A stretch of 16,355 nucleotides of DNA from Saccharofermentans sp. (GTDB lineage Bacteria; Bacillota_A; Clostridia; Saccharofermentanales; Saccharofermentanaceae), in the NCBI GenBank assembly GCA_024692105.1, contig JAILMZ010000120.1, positions 1 to 16,355 on the forward strand, read 5' to 3'. Under the pieces are notes generated by a model. The model ran no database searches and was not told the origin of the DNA. It saw nothing but the letters and a program-made list of their open reading frames with translations. The translations under genes and the position numbers were made by a program. Shown here in pieces: positions 14,589-16,355 of this stretch (its first letter is position 1; each line of letters opens with the position of its first letter).

Positions 14589-16253
14589 TCAGTCAATCGT
14601 GTAAGCAACTCTGTTAAGCTCGTCAGCCGTTGTGATTCCTTCGAGAACGAGATCTCTTGCGGAATCCTGCAGCATCTGAGTACCTTCCGTGATAGCGAGC
14701 TGACGCATCTCTTCTTCGCTTGCGCGCTTCTCGATAAGGCTCTTCATCTTCTTCGTCATAATAACGATCTCATGGATAGCGATACGTCCCTTATAACCCT
14801 TGTCGGCACAATCAGTACAGCCTTTGCCGTGATAGATCTTCTGGCCGGGTTCGAGACGGAGCAATTCTACCTCATATTCATCAGGGTCATAGGATTCTCT
14901 GCAGTTAGTGCAGATACGGCGAACGAGACGCTGGGAGACAACGCCTACGAGAGCCGAGTTAACCATGTAAGGCTCAAGACCCATATCGATAAGACGGTTG
15001 ATCGAAGATACGGCGTCATTCGTATGGATGGTGCTGAATACCAAGTGGCCCGTGATGGCAGCTCTCATTGCGATCTCTGCTGTCTCACCGTCACGGATCT
15101 CACCGACGAGGATGATATCAGGGTCCTGACGGAGGATGGATCTAAGACCGCTTGCGAAGGTCATTCCCGCTTTAACATTAACCTGTACCTGGTTAAGTCC
15201 GGGGATACGGATCTCGACAGGGTCTTCGACCGTGATTATGTTCGTCTCGGGAGAGTTCTTCTCTGAAAGGAGTGTATAAAGGGTCGTCGTCTTACCTGAA
15301 CCCGTAGGTCCTGAGATAAGGCAGATACCCTGAGGCACCATGATTATCTTATCGATGAGTTCGTTATTGTGATCACTGATGCCGAGATAACTTCTGTTAA
15401 GGTTTGCGTCGTTCTTTGCAAGGATACGGATAACGGTCTTCTCACCGGTAACCGTAGGAAGAATGGATACACGCATGTCGACGTCTTCGCCGTTGATCTC
15501 TGTTGTGATACGGCCGTCCTGAGGGATACGCTTCTCGGCGATGTTCATTCCGCCAAGGATCTTGATACGTGTGATGATGGCGTCTCTTGCAGACAGAGGG
15601 TTGCTCATGATCTCCTGCATGACACCGTCGATACGGATACGTACCCTGACACGGTCTTCCATAGGCTCGATATGGATATCTGATGATCCTGCTCTGATAG
15701 CGTAATCGATCATCGAGTTAACGAGCTTAACAACCGGGGCGCTGTTAACGGCTTCTGCGATATCGGAGTTCTCGGCGACCTCATCGCCTTCGAGATCCTG
15801 ACCGAGCTCTTCGGCTGCCTTTGCAGCGCTCTCTTTACCGTAATTGACCTTTACTGCGTCCAAAATCGAAGAATGAGTCGCAAGCATCATGGTTATCTGG
15901 TAACCGGTCTGGAACTGCAACTCATCCTCAATCGTAATATTCATAGGGTCATCGATCGCTACAACGAGTTTATCGTCATCGAAGCCTATAGGCAGAACGA
16001 CGTTCTCTTCGCAGAACTTCTGCGTAAGGAGCGCGGTGGCCTTAGGGTCGACTTCGATACTGGTAAGATCGATGATCGGATAATCATACTGGCTTGATAC
16101 CGCACGGAGGATATCGAACTCGGTCATGAGACCGCTCTCTACGATAACTTCTCCGAGACGTTTGCCGGTCTCTTTTTGAGTGGAAAGTGCTTCAGCAAGT
16201 TCAGAAGCGTTCAAAAAGCCGCTTTCAACGAGAATATCACCTAATCTCTTCAT
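14589..16253 (-). CDS. pilB: PilB, type IV pilus extension ATPase with MshEN cyclic-di-GMP-binding domain
   Basis: The 554-residue ATPase drives pilin polymerisation. Residues 3-26 and 32-55 each match the 24-residue MshEN motif (RLGxxLVxxGxxxxxxLxxALxxQ-like), separated by the 5-residue spacer KETGK, the layout known to bind cyclic-di-GMP in MshE-type ATPases. The second copy has Ile and Val in place of some Leu. Then come SDIHIEP (191-197), Walker A GPTGSGKTT (315-323), Walker B DPDIILVGEIRD (377-388), His box GHLVFSTIHT (402-411) and four zinc-binding cysteines (448, 451, 479, 482). The length is normal for PilB/GspE. GGGAGG lies about 5 bases before the ATG. It heads the visible cluster; genes further upstream are outside the window. 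Confidence 0.96.
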   Translation of the reverse strand: MKRLGDILVESGFLNASELAEALSTQKETGKRLGEVIVESGLMTEFDILRAVSSQYDYPIIDLTSIEVDPKATALLTQKFCEENVVLPIGFDDDKLVVAIDDPMNITIEDELQFQTGYQITMMLATHSSILDAVKVNYGKESAAKAAEELGQDLEGDEVAENSDIAEAVNSAPVVKLVNSMIDYAIRAGSSDIHIEPMEDRVRVRIRIDGVMQEIMSNPLSARDAIITRIKILGGMNIAEKRIPQDGRITTEINGEDVDMRVSILPTVTGEKTVIRILAKNDANLNRSYLGISDHNNELIDKIIMVPQGICLISGPTGSGKTTTLYTLLSEKNSPETNIITVEDPVEIRIPGLNQVQVNVKAGMTFASGLRSILRQDPDIILVGEIRDGETAEIAMRAAITGHLVFSTIHTNDAVSSINRLIDMGLEPYMVNSALVGVVSQRLVRRICTNCRESYDPDEYEVELLRLEPGQKIYHGKGCTDCADKGYKGRIAIHEIVIMTKKMKSLIEKRASEEEMRQLAITEGTQMLQDSARDLVLEGITTADELNRVAYTID

Positions 16254-16309
16254 GAATCCCTCCCAAGATTAATGAATGAATTGCGTGCGCATTCTTCATG
16301 AAAACAGGC

Positions 16310-16337
16310 ACAATAAACCCAAACGTACGCATAACAA
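16310..16337 (-). promoter_or_regulatory. Possible promoter upstream of pilB
   Basis: On the minus strand TTGTTA (16332-16337) and TATTGT (16310-16315) are 16 bases apart, each matching four of six consensus bases. The leader would be about 50 bases. It is a weak candidate; pilB may also be transcribed from beyond the window. Confidence 0.3.
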
Positions 16338-16355
16338 ACTATACAACAGGGAAAG

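Noticed and set aside
7033..16253. Type II secretion or competence pseudopilus instead of a type IV pilus
   Set aside because: A PilT retraction ATPase with an AIRNNIRE motif and a PilM-N-O set are present, which fits a retractable type IV pilus. Competence-style com genes and secretin are absent from the window.

Overview
The window reads almost entirely as minus-strand genes of a low-to-moderate GC, Gram-positive anaerobe, most likely a Clostridia member of gut or rumen type (Lachnospiraceae/Oscillospirales-like). This assignment is inference from three things: the strong AGGAGG-type ribosome sites, the clostridial-style HemZ and DUF3810 proteins, and a type IV pilus (T4P) cluster with pilB-T-C-M-N-O but no outer-membrane PilP or PilQ. 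No RNA genes, insertion sequences, CRISPR arrays or integration sites were seen, and no gene-free stretch exceeds about 180 bases.

Read in the direction of transcription (from high to low coordinates), the right half (16253 to 7033) is the T4P locus. It runs extension ATPase PilB, retraction ATPase PilT, platform protein PilC, then the PilM-PilN-PilO inner complex. Next comes a 69-residue pilin without a globular head, carrying its own promoter, strong ribosome site and perfect terminator. After a further strong promoter come a second headless pilin (71 residues) and two larger minor pilins (230 and 188 residues), closed by another terminator. The layout suggests three expression levels: machine, abundant fibre subunit, and minor/tip pilins. 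PilB starts with two complete cyclic-di-GMP-binding (MshEN) motifs. A membrane diguanylate-cyclase-type protein lies at the left edge of the window, so cyclic-di-GMP control of pilus extension is plausible.

The middle (6931 to 2739) is a tightly packed four-gene operon: type II pantothenate kinase, a DUF1624/HGSNAT-like membrane acyltransferase, a DUF3810 membrane protein with an HExxH motif, and the radical SAM protein HemZ. Genes are separated by a few bases or overlap. A CoA-making enzyme beside a probable acetyl-CoA-using membrane transferase hints at a link, but this is inference.

The left end holds a MATE-family exporter (2612 to 1236) with its own probable promoter, then the start of the diguanylate-cyclase-type protein (1081 to the window edge), which is cut just inside its GGDEF domain.

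The most unusual point is the pair of headless pilins. They share a Phe1/Tyr27 core but have oppositely charged tails, which resembles the short-pilin plus separate-partner arrangement known from Geobacter.
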